In this document: in pieces, positions 7,618 to 15,841 of the stretch | Layout: every line of letters begins with the position of its first letter | Numbering within the stretch: position 1 is the first letter of the stretch | Assembly (NCBI RefSeq): GCF_022229005.1 | Contig: NZ_JAKKFD010000034.1 | Coordinates: 124,001 to 188,000 of the forward strand | Direction: 5' to 3' | DNA: 64,000 nucleotides | DNA from: Micromonospora trifolii | GTDB lineage: Bacteria > Actinomycetota > Actinomycetes > Mycobacteriales > Micromonosporaceae | The notes under the pieces: generated by a model | Database searches by the model: none | What the model saw: only the letters and a program-made list of their open reading frames with translations | Told to the model about the DNA's origin: nothing | Translations under genes and position numbers: made by a program

Positions 7618-9117
7618 GTGACGCCCGGGTTGGATATCGCGCTGCTGCTCGGTGCGGCGGTGCTGCTGGTCGCTGTCGGCGCGGTGCGACTCTCCACCCG
7701 GCTCGGCGTGCCCAGCCTCCTGGTCTACCTGGCTCTGGGCGTGGCGATCGGCGAGAGCGGGTTGGGCATCCGTTTCGACGACGTGGAGCTGACCCGGACC
7801 CTCGGCTTCTGCGCGCTGATCGTGATCATCGCGGAGGGCGGCCTCACCGCCCGGTGGACGACACTGCGCCCGGTGCTCGGGCTGGCTTCCGCGCTCTCCA
7901 CTGTCGGCGTGATCGTCAGCATCGTGGTGGTCGGCGTGGCAGTGCACCTGCTGTTGGGGCTGGACTGGCGGTTGGCGCTGCTCTACGGCGCGGTGCTCTC
8001 GTCCACCGACGCGGCGGCCGTCTTCGCCACCCTGCGCCGACTGCGCCTGCCGCCCCGGCTGGTGGCGACACTGGAGGCCGAGTCGGGGATGAACGACGCC
8101 CCGGTGGTGCTGCTGGTGGTGCTGCTGTCCCACCGGGGCTTCGCGCACCCGTGGTGGTACGAGGTCGCGCTGGTCTGTTACGAGCTGGGCGTCGGCGCGG
8201 CGGTGGGCGTGGCCGCTGGCGTCGCCGGCACCTGGGCGCTGCGCCGGGCGGCGCTGCCCTCGGCCGGGCTCTACCCGATCGCCGCGGTGGGCATCACAGT
8301 GCTGGCGTACGCCGCGGGGGCGGTTCTGCACGCCTCGGGCTTCCTCGCCGTCTACGTGGCAGGGGTGTTGCTGGGCAATGCCCGACTGTCGCACCGGCAG
8401 GCGATTCTCGGTTTCGCGGACGGGCTGGCCTGGCTCGCCCAGATCGGCTTGTTCGTGCTACTCGGGTTGCTGGCCTCGCCGGGCCGGCTGGACGCGGCGG
8501 TGCTGCCCGCGGTGGTCGCCGGGCTGGCGCTGGTGCTGTTGGCCCGGCCGCTGTCGGTGGCCGTGTCGGCGTTGCCGTTCCGGGTCGGCCTCCGAGAACA
8601 GGCGTTCCTGTCCTGGGCCGGGCTGCGCGGGGCGGTGCCGATCGTGCTGGCCACCATTCCGCTGTCCGAGCGGGTGCCGGGCGCGGAGCGGCTCTTCGAC
8701 GTGGTCTTCGTACTGGTGGTGATCTTCACGCTGGTGCAGACCGGGACGCTGGGGCCGTTCGCCCGCCGGTTGCGGGTGACCGCGCCGGCCGAGGCCGCCG
8801 AGATCCATGTGGAGACCGCGCCGTTGGAGCGGATGCGAGCGGATCTGCTCCAGGTGGAGGTGCCACCGGGTTCGCGCCTGGCCGGTGTGCACGTCGACGA
8901 GCTGCGTCTTCCGCTGGGCGCGTCGGTGACCCTGGTGCTGCGCGACGGCGTCGGCTTCGTGCCCGCACCGGACACCCGGTTGAAGACCGGCGACAGTCTG
9001 CTGATCGTGGCGACCGCAGGGGTACGGGACGCGGCGGAACGGCGATTGCGGGCGGTCAGTCGGCGGGGTCGTCTGGCCCGATGGTTTGGTGAGTACGGGG
9101 ATGAGGTGCCCAATTGA
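7618..9117 (+). CDS. Cation/proton antiporter with C-terminal TrkA-C domain (CPA1, NhaP2/CvrA type)
   Basis: Membrane antiporter exchanging K+ or Na+ for protons. The 499-residue protein has about 12 hydrophobic segments across residues 3-385, including ALGVAIGESGLGI, VLSSTDAAAVFATLRR and ESGMNDAPVVLLVVLL with the buried Asp residues of the CPA family. The C-terminus from about 400 (LLQVEVPPGSRLAGVHVDEL through TGDSLLIVAT) is a TrkA-C/RCK-C ligand-binding domain, which suggests nucleotide or ion control. Whether K+ or Na+ is preferred cannot be read from sequence. Confidence 0.88.
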   Translation: MTPGLDIALLLGAAVLLVAVGAVRLSTRLGVPSLLVYLALGVAIGESGLGIRFDDVELTRTLGFCALIVIIAEGGLTARWTTLRPVLGLASALSTVGVIVSIVVVGVAVHLLLGLDWRLALLYGAVLSSTDAAAVFATLRRLRLPPRLVATLEAESGMNDAPVVLLVVLLSHRGFAHPWWYEVALVCYELGVGAAVGVAAGVAGTWALRRAALPSAGLYPIAAVGITVLAYAAGAVLHASGFLAVYVAGVLLGNARLSHRQAILGFADGLAWLAQIGLFVLLGLLASPGRLDAAVLPAVVAGLALVLLARPLSVAVSALPFRVGLREQAFLSWAGLRGAVPIVLATIPLSERVPGAERLFDVVFVLVVIFTLVQTGTLGPFARRLRVTAPAEAAEIHVETAPLERMRADLLQVEVPPGSRLAGVHVDELRLPLGASVTLVLRDGVGFVPAPDTRLKTGDSLLIVATAGVRDAAERRLRAVSRRGRLARWFGEYGDEVPN

Positions 9118-9343
9118 TCTGCTAGCGTTCCCTTTGCCCCAGTTAGGCAGGGCTAGGGGCTGTTAAACGGTGCGACGGTGCGGCACGTTGTCGGACGCCT
9201 GTACGTTCCGTATTCTTGCCAACCTCCGGAGTGCGCGGCCATCGTCGCCGTGCGCCCCTTTTCGTACATAGGGGACGCCCTGGTCGGCGCCCCCTGACCA
9301 GGCGCCGCGGACCGCGCGGTTCCCCCCGGCCGAGGAGCGACCC

Positions 9344-9763
9344 ATGGCGAAGCCATCCGACACCAGGACCGCCGGGCGCAAGCCGGCGGCGAAGGCCACC
9401 CGCAGCACCGCGGAGACCGAGAAGATCCGGGCGGCGCTGGCGGCGCGGCGGGACGAGCTTCGTGCCGAGTACGATCAGACGCTGAGTGAGATCACCGAGC
9501 TGCAGCGCGATCGGCTGACCGACTCGGCCGGGGACGACCAGGCCGACACGGGCACGAAGACGCTCGAGCGGGAGCAGGAGATCTCTCTCGCCAACAGCAT
9601 TCTGGAACGGATCACGCAGGTGGAGCGCGCTCTGGAGCGCCTCGACGAGGGTGGTTACGGCTGGTGCGAGCGGTGCGGCAACCCGATCCCGGTCGAGCGC
9701 CTCGCCGCCTTCCCGTCGGCCACCCTGTGTGTGACGTGCAAGCAGCTGGAGGAGCGGCGCTGA
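9344..9763 (+). CDS. DksA/TraR C4 zinc-finger protein
   Basis: Small regulator (139 residues) of the DksA/TraR family, whose members act in the RNA polymerase secondary channel or are of unknown role in actinobacteria. A Lys/Ala-rich N-terminus leads to a helical hairpin (about 25-100). The C4 zinc finger has C108, C111, C129 and C132 in YGWCERCG and ATLCVTC. The hairpin tip lacks an obvious DxxDxA, so a direct DksA-like effect on polymerase is uncertain. The gap of about 225 bases upstream probably carries the promoter. Order with lspA and rluD downstream matches Streptomyces. Confidence 0.88.
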   Translation: MAKPSDTRTAGRKPAAKATRSTAETEKIRAALAARRDELRAEYDQTLSEITELQRDRLTDSAGDDQADTGTKTLEREQEISLANSILERITQVERALERLDEGGYGWCERCGNPIPVERLAAFPSATLCVTCKQLEERR

Positions 9764-9827
9764 GGTCCGTTCCCCGGCGGCGATGAGACGGTGAGCGATC
9801 ACCGCCAAGACTGTCGATGGGGAGCGC

Positions 9828-10442
9828 ATGACCGCAGTACCGTCCGCCGAACCCGGCCGCACCGACCCGGGCGGCGGCACCCGCCGGCCCCGGGCCGTCG
9901 CGATTCTCGCCGGGGTCGCCCTGGTGGCCCTGCTGGCCGACCTGGTCACCAAGCACCTGGCGCTGGCCGCGCTGACCGACCGGGAGCCCGTCCGGCTGCT
10001 CGGCGGGTTCGTCTACCTGAGCCTGACCCGCAACAGCGGCGCTGCCTGGAGCATCGGCGCGGACCACACCTGGATCTTCCCGCTGATAACCATCGGTGTG
10101 GTCGTCTGGATCGTCTGGATGGCGCTGCGGCTGCGCTCGTTGCCCTGGGCGGTCTCGCTCGGCCTGGTGCTCGGTGGCGCGTTGGGCAACCTCGTCGACC
10201 GGATCTTCCGGGCGCCTTCCCCGTTCCACGGGCACGTGGTCGACATGATCAGCCTCTTCGACCCGTACGGTCAGGTGTGGCCGGTGTTCAACCTGGCTGA
10301 CAGCTCGTTGGTCTGCGGCGTGCTGCTGGCCGTCCTGTTGGAGCTGACCGGCCGCCAGCGCGACGGCCGGCGGGCGGGGCGCGACGGCGACCCGGCCACG
10401 ACTGACACCGCGTCGGGCGCCGAGCAGCGGGAGCGGGCATGA
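9828..10442 (+). CDS. lspA: Lipoprotein signal peptidase LspA
   Basis: Inner-membrane aspartic peptidase that removes the signal peptide of prolipoproteins after Lgt has lipidated them. The 204-residue product has four membrane spans between about 24 and 175. The catalytic pair is D124 (GNLVDRIF) and D158 (FNLADSS), and RNSGAAWSIG is the conserved loop. The C-terminal tail of about 30 polar residues is disordered. The stop overlaps the rluD start by four bases. Confidence 0.96.
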   Translation: MTAVPSAEPGRTDPGGGTRRPRAVAILAGVALVALLADLVTKHLALAALTDREPVRLLGGFVYLSLTRNSGAAWSIGADHTWIFPLITIGVVVWIVWMALRLRSLPWAVSLGLVLGGALGNLVDRIFRAPSPFHGHVVDMISLFDPYGQVWPVFNLADSSLVCGVLLAVLLELTGRQRDGRRAGRDGDPATTDTASGAEQRERA

Positions 10443-11383
10443 CCTCCGCGTTCGCCGCTGGCGGCGACCACCGTTCCCTTCCGGTTCCCGACGGCCTCGA
10501 CGGCATGCGCCTGGACCAGGCCGTGTCGCGCCTGTTCGGGCTCTCCCGCACCGCCGCCGCGACCCTTGTCGATGCCGGAGACGCGCTGGTGGACGGCTCC
10601 GCCCGGCCCAACTCGCACAAGGTCAAGGCCGGCTCCTGGCTGGACGTCACGCTGCCCGCCCCGGTCGCGCCGCCGACAGTGGTGCCGCAGGCGGTGCCGG
10701 GCCTGCGGGTCGTCTACGCCGACGACGACATCGTGGTGGTCGACAAGCCGGTCGGGGTGGCCGCGCACCCGAGCCCCGGGTGGACCGGTCCGACGGTGAT
10801 CGGCGCGCTCGCCGCGATCGGGCACCGCATCTCCACCAGCGGCGCCGCCGAGCGCCAGGGCGTGGTGCACCGGCTCGACGTGGGCACCACCGGGATCATG
10901 GTGGTGGCCAAGAGCGAGCAGGCGTACACGGCGTTGAAGCGGGCCTTCAAGTACCGCGAGGTCGACAAGGGCTACCACGCGGTGGTGCAGGGTCACCTCG
11001 ACCCGCTGCGCGGCACCGTCGACGCGCCGATCGACAGGCACCCCACCCACGACTACCGGTGGGCGGTGGTCTCCGGCGGCAAGCCGAGCATCACCCACTA
11101 CGACACCCTGGAGGCGTTCCCGGCGGCGAGTCTGGTCGACGTCCGGCTGGAGACCGGCCGGACCCACCAGATCCGGGTGCACTTCTCCACCCTGCGGCAC
11201 CCCTGTGTGGGTGACCTCACCTACGGCGCCGATCCCACCCTCTCGGCCCGTCTCGGCCTGGCCCGGCAGTGGCTGCACGCCCGCGAACTGAGCTTCTTGC
11301 ACCCCCGAACGGGGGACGAGGTCCGGTTCGTCAGCGACTACCCTGACGACCTGGACCGTGCGCTTCAGATCCTGCGTGACTGA
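10439..11383 (+). CDS. RluA/RluD family 23S rRNA pseudouridine synthase
   Basis: Isomerises uridines in 23S rRNA to pseudouridine. The 314-residue protein has an N-terminal S4 RNA-binding domain (MRLDQAVSRLFGLSRTAAATLV) and a catalytic domain with HRLDVGTTG, catalytic D147, and the later RTHQIRVHF motif. The ATG overlaps the lspA stop. The lspA-rluD pairing is conserved across actinobacteria. The exact target uridine is not readable from sequence. Confidence 0.94.
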   Translation: MTSAFAAGGDHRSLPVPDGLDGMRLDQAVSRLFGLSRTAAATLVDAGDALVDGSARPNSHKVKAGSWLDVTLPAPVAPPTVVPQAVPGLRVVYADDDIVVVDKPVGVAAHPSPGWTGPTVIGALAAIGHRISTSGAAERQGVVHRLDVGTTGIMVVAKSEQAYTALKRAFKYREVDKGYHAVVQGHLDPLRGTVDAPIDRHPTHDYRWAVVSGGKPSITHYDTLEAFPAASLVDVRLETGRTHQIRVHFSTLRHPCVGDLTYGADPTLSARLGLARQWLHARELSFLHPRTGDEVRFVSDYPDDLDRALQILRD

Positions 11384-11425
11384 GCGGCGACCGCCCGACA
11401 CCGTTCCACAGAGGGGATCCCGCCC

Positions 11426-12457
11426 GTGCGCGCCGGCAACCTGCTGCGGCAGCTGGACCAGCGGTTGCTGCCGCCGCTGACCCGGGCCGTGGCCCGGCTG
11501 GGCGACCGGTCGTCGCGGTCCGGTGTGCTCAGTTGGGCCGCCGTGCTCTCCGCGGCGGCGGTGCTGGGCACCGCCGTCTGGGCCGTCGACGACACTCCGG
11601 TCGGCGACCGGACGGTGGGCGAGGTGACCCGGGTCGGCGTTGCCGACGGCGACTCCGTCCCCGGCTACCTGCGGTCCGCCGCGGCCGACCTGGCCGCGCT
11701 GCCCGCGTCCGCCGAGGCCGCCGAGGGTGGGACCTACGCGCTGGTCACCCTCGACGCGTACCTGCCTCCGCAGCGGCTGGCGACGGTGCTCGGCGACGTC
11801 GGGGTCTCGACCGTCTTCGGGCGGGTTCCGCTGCCCGGCCGGCAGACCGAGATCGTCAAGATTCCCGCGCTGCGGGTGCCTGACGACGTGGTCGCCGGGA
11901 TGGAGCAGGTGGCGGCCCGCAAGGAGACCGAGGCCGCCGACTACCGGGCCAGGGCCGCCGCGGTCGACGGCGACGGGGTGGGCGAGCGGGAGTTGCGGGA
12001 GCAGTACGCCGGCGGCGCCGAGGTGGCCGCCGCCGAGGCGGCCGCGTACCGCACGGGCTGCGCCTGCGTCTACGCGGCGGTGGTTCGCGCGACCCCGGTG
12101 GCGTTGCGCGGTGTCGCGGCCCGCCCGGATGTACGGGCTGTCGACCCCGCCCCCGAGGTGTACCGGCTGGACCGGACGGTCTTCACGCCGCCCCTGCCCG
12201 AGCAGCGCGACGTGGTGCGCCCGCCGGCCGACACCGGGCCGAGCCCCACACCGACCCAGTCCGAGCGGCCAGCGCCGGTGATCAGCGCACCGGCCCCCTC
12301 GACCCCCGTGGGCGAATCGTCGGAACCCGCACCAGTCGTGACGATTCCGTCACCGGAACCGTCGGAGCCGGAGCCCACCGAGTCGGCGCCGCCGAGCGCC
12401 ACCACCTCGCCGGACGCCACCCTCGCCGAGCCGTCGCCGTCGTCGCCGCCGTCGTGA
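11426..12457 (+). CDS. Unknown membrane-anchored protein with Pro/Ser/Thr-rich tail
   Basis: Not recognised; 343 residues from a GTG. One membrane span lies near residues 32-52 (VLSWAAVLSAAAVLGTAVWAV) after a basic N-terminus, so the rest should be extracytoplasmic. The outer part holds a folded-looking region (about 75-275) with LVTLDAYLPPQRLATVLGDV and an Ala/Glu-rich helical stretch, plus a Cys pair in GCACVY. From about 275 it becomes a Pro/Ser/Thr/Glu tail. It lies directly before the ParA-like ATPase, same strand, about 95 bases apart, and may act with it. Confidence 0.7.
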   Translation: MRAGNLLRQLDQRLLPPLTRAVARLGDRSSRSGVLSWAAVLSAAAVLGTAVWAVDDTPVGDRTVGEVTRVGVADGDSVPGYLRSAAADLAALPASAEAAEGGTYALVTLDAYLPPQRLATVLGDVGVSTVFGRVPLPGRQTEIVKIPALRVPDDVVAGMEQVAARKETEAADYRARAAAVDGDGVGERELREQYAGGAEVAAAEAAAYRTGCACVYAAVVRATPVALRGVAARPDVRAVDPAPEVYRLDRTVFTPPLPEQRDVVRPPADTGPSPTPTQSERPAPVISAPAPSTPVGESSEPAPVVTIPSPEPSEPEPTESAPPSATTSPDATLAEPSPSSPPS

Positions 12458-12552
12458 TCTGCGCCGGCTGGTGTGCGCTCTGAGGTGTGGTCCGAATAGG
12501 GTTGGGTTCGTAGCCTGTCAGACAGAGATCGATGGCGCTGGGAGGGCGGGCC

Positions 12553-14226
12553 GTGGAGGGCAGTGAGACCGGCTGGGGCCGGCCGGCCGAACCAGCGCCG
12601 CGGTGGCGCGCGTTGTTGGACCGTGCCCGGCTGGGCGGTCGCGGCGCGGAGCAGACCGAGCCTGAGCGGCACGGCGAGGAGCCGCCGCCGGACCCGCTGC
12701 CACGGCGTGCGGCCCCCAACGGCTACGCCGGGCGGGCACCCGCCATCGGGCATCCGGCCGACCTGTCGTACGGCGCGGAGCCCGCTTACCGGGCCGAGGC
12801 GACCTACCGGGTCGACCCCGCCTACCGGGCCGAGCCCGCGTACCGGGCCGAGCCGGACTACCGGGCCGAGCCGGCGTACCGGACGGAGCCTGGTTACCGG
12901 GCCGAGCCGGACTATCGAGCGGAGCCGGCGTACCGGACCGAGCAGCCTGACTACCGCGCCGAACCCGGCTACGGCGCCGAGCCGGACTACCGCGCCGAGC
13001 CTGACTACCGTGCCACGCCCGGCTACCGTGCCGAGCCGGACTACCGCGCCGAGCCTGACTACCGCGCCACGCCCGGCTACCGCGCCGAGCCGGACTACCG
13101 CGCCGAGCCGACGTACCGGGCCGAGCCGGAGCCGCCGGCGCGCGGCCCCGATCCGGTCCCGTCGCGCTACGCGTTGCTGGACAACGGCTACCGACCGGGC
13201 GACGCGCCGGTGGAGTCGCGCTACGCCCTGCTGGAGACCGGCTACCAGCCGGAGACCGGCTACCCGGCCGTCGCGCCACCGCCCCCACCGGTCGCCCCGC
13301 CGCCCACGCCGCCGGTCGCCGCGCCAGTCCCGCCGCCGCCCGCCCCGGCGGTCGGCTCGGCGGTCGCCGAACGTGCCTACCCGGCCCGGATCGAATGGCG
13401 CCCACCGGCCGTCGACCAGGAGCAGGAGCGCGCCAACGGGGTGCTCCAACGGGACCTGGGCACGCCCCGGGTGTTCGCCTTCGCCAACCCCAAGGGCGGG
13501 GTGCACAAGACGACCGCCACGGTGCTCGCCGCGGCGACGGTCGGCAGCGTCCGCGGCAAGGGCGTGCTGGCCTGGGACGACAACGAGCTGCGCGGCACCC
13601 TCGGCCTGCGCGCCGGCAGCGCCCGGCACGCCCGGACGATCCGGCACCTGATCAGCGACCTGGCCCAGATCGAGATCCTGGAGGACGCGACCCTCCTGGA
13701 CCGGCTGGACGACTACCTGCGGCACGCCTCCGACGGCTCGTACGACGTGCTGGCCGGCGAGGAGAGCCCGCGCTTCGCCCAGCGACTGGACCAGTTCACC
13801 GTCCGGCGGGTGCTGGAGCTGCTGCGGCGTACCCACGACGTGGTCTGCGTGGACACCGGCAACAACGTGGAGAGCCCCAATTGGCGCACTGTGATGCAGG
13901 CCGCCGACCAGCTGGTGGTGACCACAGTTCCCCGGGAGGACGCGGCGTTCAGCGCGGACTGGATGCTCGACCTGCTGCACGAGGAGGGCATGGGCGAGTT
14001 GGCGGACAACGCCATCACCCTCATCTCCTGCCCGACCCCGGGCCGCTCGACGCTCCAGGACGACCTGGAGCGGCACTTCGCCACCCGTACCCGGGGCGTG
14101 GCCGTCGTGCCGTACGACCCGGCTCTGGAGACCGGGTCGTCGATCGAGTACCACCAGCTCCAGCCGGAGACCCGGCAGGCGTGGTTGCGGGCCGCGGCGA
14201 TGATGGTGGAGCCGTTCGCCCGGTGA
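12553..14226 (+). CDS. ParA/MinD-like ATPase with N-terminal tyrosine hexapeptide repeats
   Basis: Probable P-loop ATPase of the MinD/ParA superfamily, similar in layout to actinobacterial EspI/MinD-like proteins of type VII secretion loci (Pro-rich N-terminus, C-terminal ATPase). From GTG 12553 it has 557 residues; GGAGG lies 7 bases upstream. An ATG at 12532 without a ribosome site is the alternative. Residues 72-192 are 20 hexapeptides of the form xYRAEP, followed by a Pro-rich stretch. The ATPase begins near 307: FANPKGGVHKTT has His318 where Gly is usual, then AWDDNELRGTLGLR, and the Walker B region VVCVDTGNN. Function is not known; no ParB or ESX gene is seen in the window. Confidence 0.82.
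   Translation: MEGSETGWGRPAEPAPRWRALLDRARLGGRGAEQTEPERHGEEPPPDPLPRRAAPNGYAGRAPAIGHPADLSYGAEPAYRAEATYRVDPAYRAEPAYRAEPDYRAEPAYRTEPGYRAEPDYRAEPAYRTEQPDYRAEPGYGAEPDYRAEPDYRATPGYRAEPDYRAEPDYRATPGYRAEPDYRAEPTYRAEPEPPARGPDPVPSRYALLDNGYRPGDAPVESRYALLETGYQPETGYPAVAPPPPPVAPPPTPPVAAPVPPPPAPAVGSAVAERAYPARIEWRPPAVDQEQERANGVLQRDLGTPRVFAFANPKGGVHKTTATVLAAATVGSVRGKGVLAWDDNELRGTLGLRAGSARHARTIRHLISDLAQIEILEDATLLDRLDDYLRHASDGSYDVLAGEESPRFAQRLDQFTVRRVLELLRRTHDVVCVDTGNNVESPNWRTVMQAADQLVVTTVPREDAAFSADWMLDLLHEEGMGELADNAITLISCPTPGRSTLQDDLERHFATRTRGVAVVPYDPALETGSSIEYHQLQPETRQAWLRAAAMMVEPFAR
12766..13128 (+). repeat. 20 tandem 18-base units encoding xYRAEP hexapeptides
   Basis: In-frame tandem repeat inside the ParA-like gene. 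The units read SYGAEP, AYRAEA, TYRVDP, AYRAEP and so on to TYRAEP; one unit has an extra Gln. Tyr is in position 2 of every unit and Arg in position 3 of all but two. The DNA units differ at synonymous sites, and DYRATP-GYRAEP-DYRAEP blocks recur, so recent duplication is likely. Confidence 0.9.
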
Positions 14227-14270
14227 GCTGGTCTGCCGCCACCGGAGCCCCGGCCGCACGCCGGGCCTGA

Positions 14271-14276
14271 GAGGAT
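14271..14276 (+). promoter_or_regulatory. -10 box, leaderless start of DUF2567 gene
   Basis: GAGGAT (A at position 2, T at position 6) ends exactly 6 bases before the GTG at 14283. The match is weak by itself but the spacing is the same as at several other genes here. Confidence 0.35.
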
Positions 14277-14282
14277 CATCGG

Positions 14283-15113
14283 GTGAGCCCGGACAACCCC
14301 GACCGCGAGCGGCCCGTCGACGAGCCCGACCAACCCGCGCCACCCCGTACGCCGGACGCGAAACCGCCGGAGGTCGACCCGTCGACCCCGACGGCGCCGG
14401 GCGAGTTCGGCCCGGGCCACCTTCCGGCCTCGGCGGCGTACCAGAGCTCGCTGGAGCTGCGGTACGACGAGCCGCGTCGTCCGCTGCGTGTCCTGGCGAC
14501 GGTGCTGGGCGCCGTGCTCGCGCTGGCCGCGCTGGGCGTTCCGCTCGGGCTGCTGTGGGCCGCGCTCGCGCCGGACACCCCGGTGCTCAAGACCGCCGAG
14601 GGGGCGATCTACGCCGAGCCGCAACCGGAGCAGCCGATCGCCGCCGACGGCTGGTTCAGCCTGCTCGGGCTCGCCTTCGGGCTGCTCGTGGCGCTCGCCC
14701 TGTGGTTCGTGCTGCGTCGGCGGCGCGGCCCGGTCGGGTTGCTCGCCGCGGTGCTCGGCGCGCTGGTCGCCGCGCCGGTGGCCTGGCAGGTGGGGCGGCG
14801 GATCGGCCTGGCCACCTTCGACCGGCTGCTGGCGACCGCCCCGGCCGGGCAGGCCTTCAGCAAACCCGCCGACCTGCGGGCCGGTGGGGTGGACTGGCTG
14901 CTCGGCGTGCTGCCGGTGCCGCACGGCAACCTGCTGCTGCCGGCGTTCGGGGCCGCGGTCATGTACACCCTGCTGGCCGGCTGGTCGCGATGGCCGGGGT
15001 TACGCCCGGAGCCCGAGCCGGGGGAGTTCAGTTGGGTGTCGGCGGGGACGCCAGCTCCGCCAGCGGCACCGGAACCGCCCGCACCTGACGCAGCAGAGCC
15101 GCCTCGCGGTTGA
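14283..15113 (+). CDS. DUF2567 family membrane protein
   Basis: Integral membrane protein of unknown function, 276 residues from GTG. A Pro/Asp-rich cytoplasmic N-terminus (1-60) is followed by four hydrophobic segments near 72-98, 122-145, 150-170 and 218-236, with a loop DLRAGGVDWLLGVLPVPHGN before the last. The architecture fits the actinobacterial DUF2567 family. Its 3' end overlaps the convergent LON-domain gene by 86 bases. Confidence 0.78.
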   Translation: MSPDNPDRERPVDEPDQPAPPRTPDAKPPEVDPSTPTAPGEFGPGHLPASAAYQSSLELRYDEPRRPLRVLATVLGAVLALAALGVPLGLLWAALAPDTPVLKTAEGAIYAEPQPEQPIAADGWFSLLGLAFGLLVALALWFVLRRRRGPVGLLAAVLGALVAAPVAWQVGRRIGLATFDRLLATAPAGQAFSKPADLRAGGVDWLLGVLPVPHGNLLLPAFGAAVMYTLLAGWSRWPGLRPEPEPGEFSWVSAGTPAPPAAPEPPAPDAAEPPRG

Positions 15114-15735
15114 GCAACCGCAGCTCGGCGCGGAGCCGGGAGGCGGTGTCGTCGATCGCGAGCAGCCGTTGCCGGTCGTCGACGGTGAGCGCCGCGGTCG
15201 CCGCCACCAGGTGCGAGAGCACCGTCGGGTCCTCCGGCAACTGCTCGGAGATCTCCTCCGGGTCGGAGCGGATCAGGCCGAGGTACTGCCGGAACACCGC
15301 GATCACCCGGGCGGCCAGCAGATCGGCCACCTCGTCCGGGCCGCCCGGGTCGGGCAGCCACTCGACGTCGGCGGTCAGGTAGGGCTCGGCGCTGTCGTCG
15401 ACCTCGGCGATCCGGAACCGGCGGCGGCCGACAGTGACGATGTCGAAGCCACCGTCGGCCAGCTCGGTCACCTGACGCAGCTCGGCGGTGCAGCCCACCT
15501 CGTGCAGCGTCACGTCGCCGACGCTCGATGAGGCCGGCGCGCCGATGGGACCGGCGGGCGCGACCTCCCAGCCGGCCTGGATGGCCACCACACCGAACTC
15601 GCGCGGGGCACCCTCGGGCAGGTCGACCAGGTGTCGGACCAGCGCCCGGTAGCGCTCCTCGAAGATGTGCAGCGGCAGCACCAACCCGGGAAAGAGCACC
15701 GTTGCGAGCGGGAAAACCGGCAGCCGTGCGGTCAC
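15028..15735 (-). CDS. LON peptidase N-terminal (substrate-binding) domain protein
   Basis: Stand-alone LON-SB domain, 235 residues from GTG 15735; there is no AAA+ or protease domain, so it is not a Lon protease. The signature RLPVFPLATVLFPGLVLPLHIFE is at the N-terminus and VGRRRFRI and YLTADVEWL follow in the pseudobarrel. A helical C-terminal half (about 130-220) is typical of the family. The frame is open further upstream but the family N-terminus fixes this start. It reads against hisD and overlaps the end of the DUF2567 gene. Confidence 0.9.
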   Translation of the reverse strand: MTARLPVFPLATVLFPGLVLPLHIFEERYRALVRHLVDLPEGAPREFGVVAIQAGWEVAPAGPIGAPASSSVGDVTLHEVGCTAELRQVTELADGGFDIVTVGRRRFRIAEVDDSAEPYLTADVEWLPDPGGPDEVADLLAARVIAVFRQYLGLIRSDPEEISEQLPEDPTVLSHLVAATAALTVDDRQRLLAIDDTASRLRAELRLLNREAALLRQVRAVPVPLAELASPPTPN

Positions 15736-15828
15736 ATGGTCGAGCCTAACCAATCTCGCCCCCGGAGGCGTGGCCCGGCTCACCGTCCCGGCGGACGGGC
15801 GGCTCGGGTGGACGTCGGGCCGGCCGCC

Positions 15829-15834
15829 TAGACT
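15829..15834 (+). promoter_or_regulatory. -10 box of hisD
   Basis: TAGACT ends 7 bases before the hisD GTG at 15842, and no ribosome site lies between. A leaderless hisD transcript is the simplest reading; no clear -35 was seen. Confidence 0.5.
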
Positions 15835-15841
15835 CGCAAGG

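Noticed and set aside
12766..13128. CRISPR-like or VNTR array
   Set aside because: Units are 18 bases, directly adjacent, in frame and coding for a regular peptide; there are no spacers.
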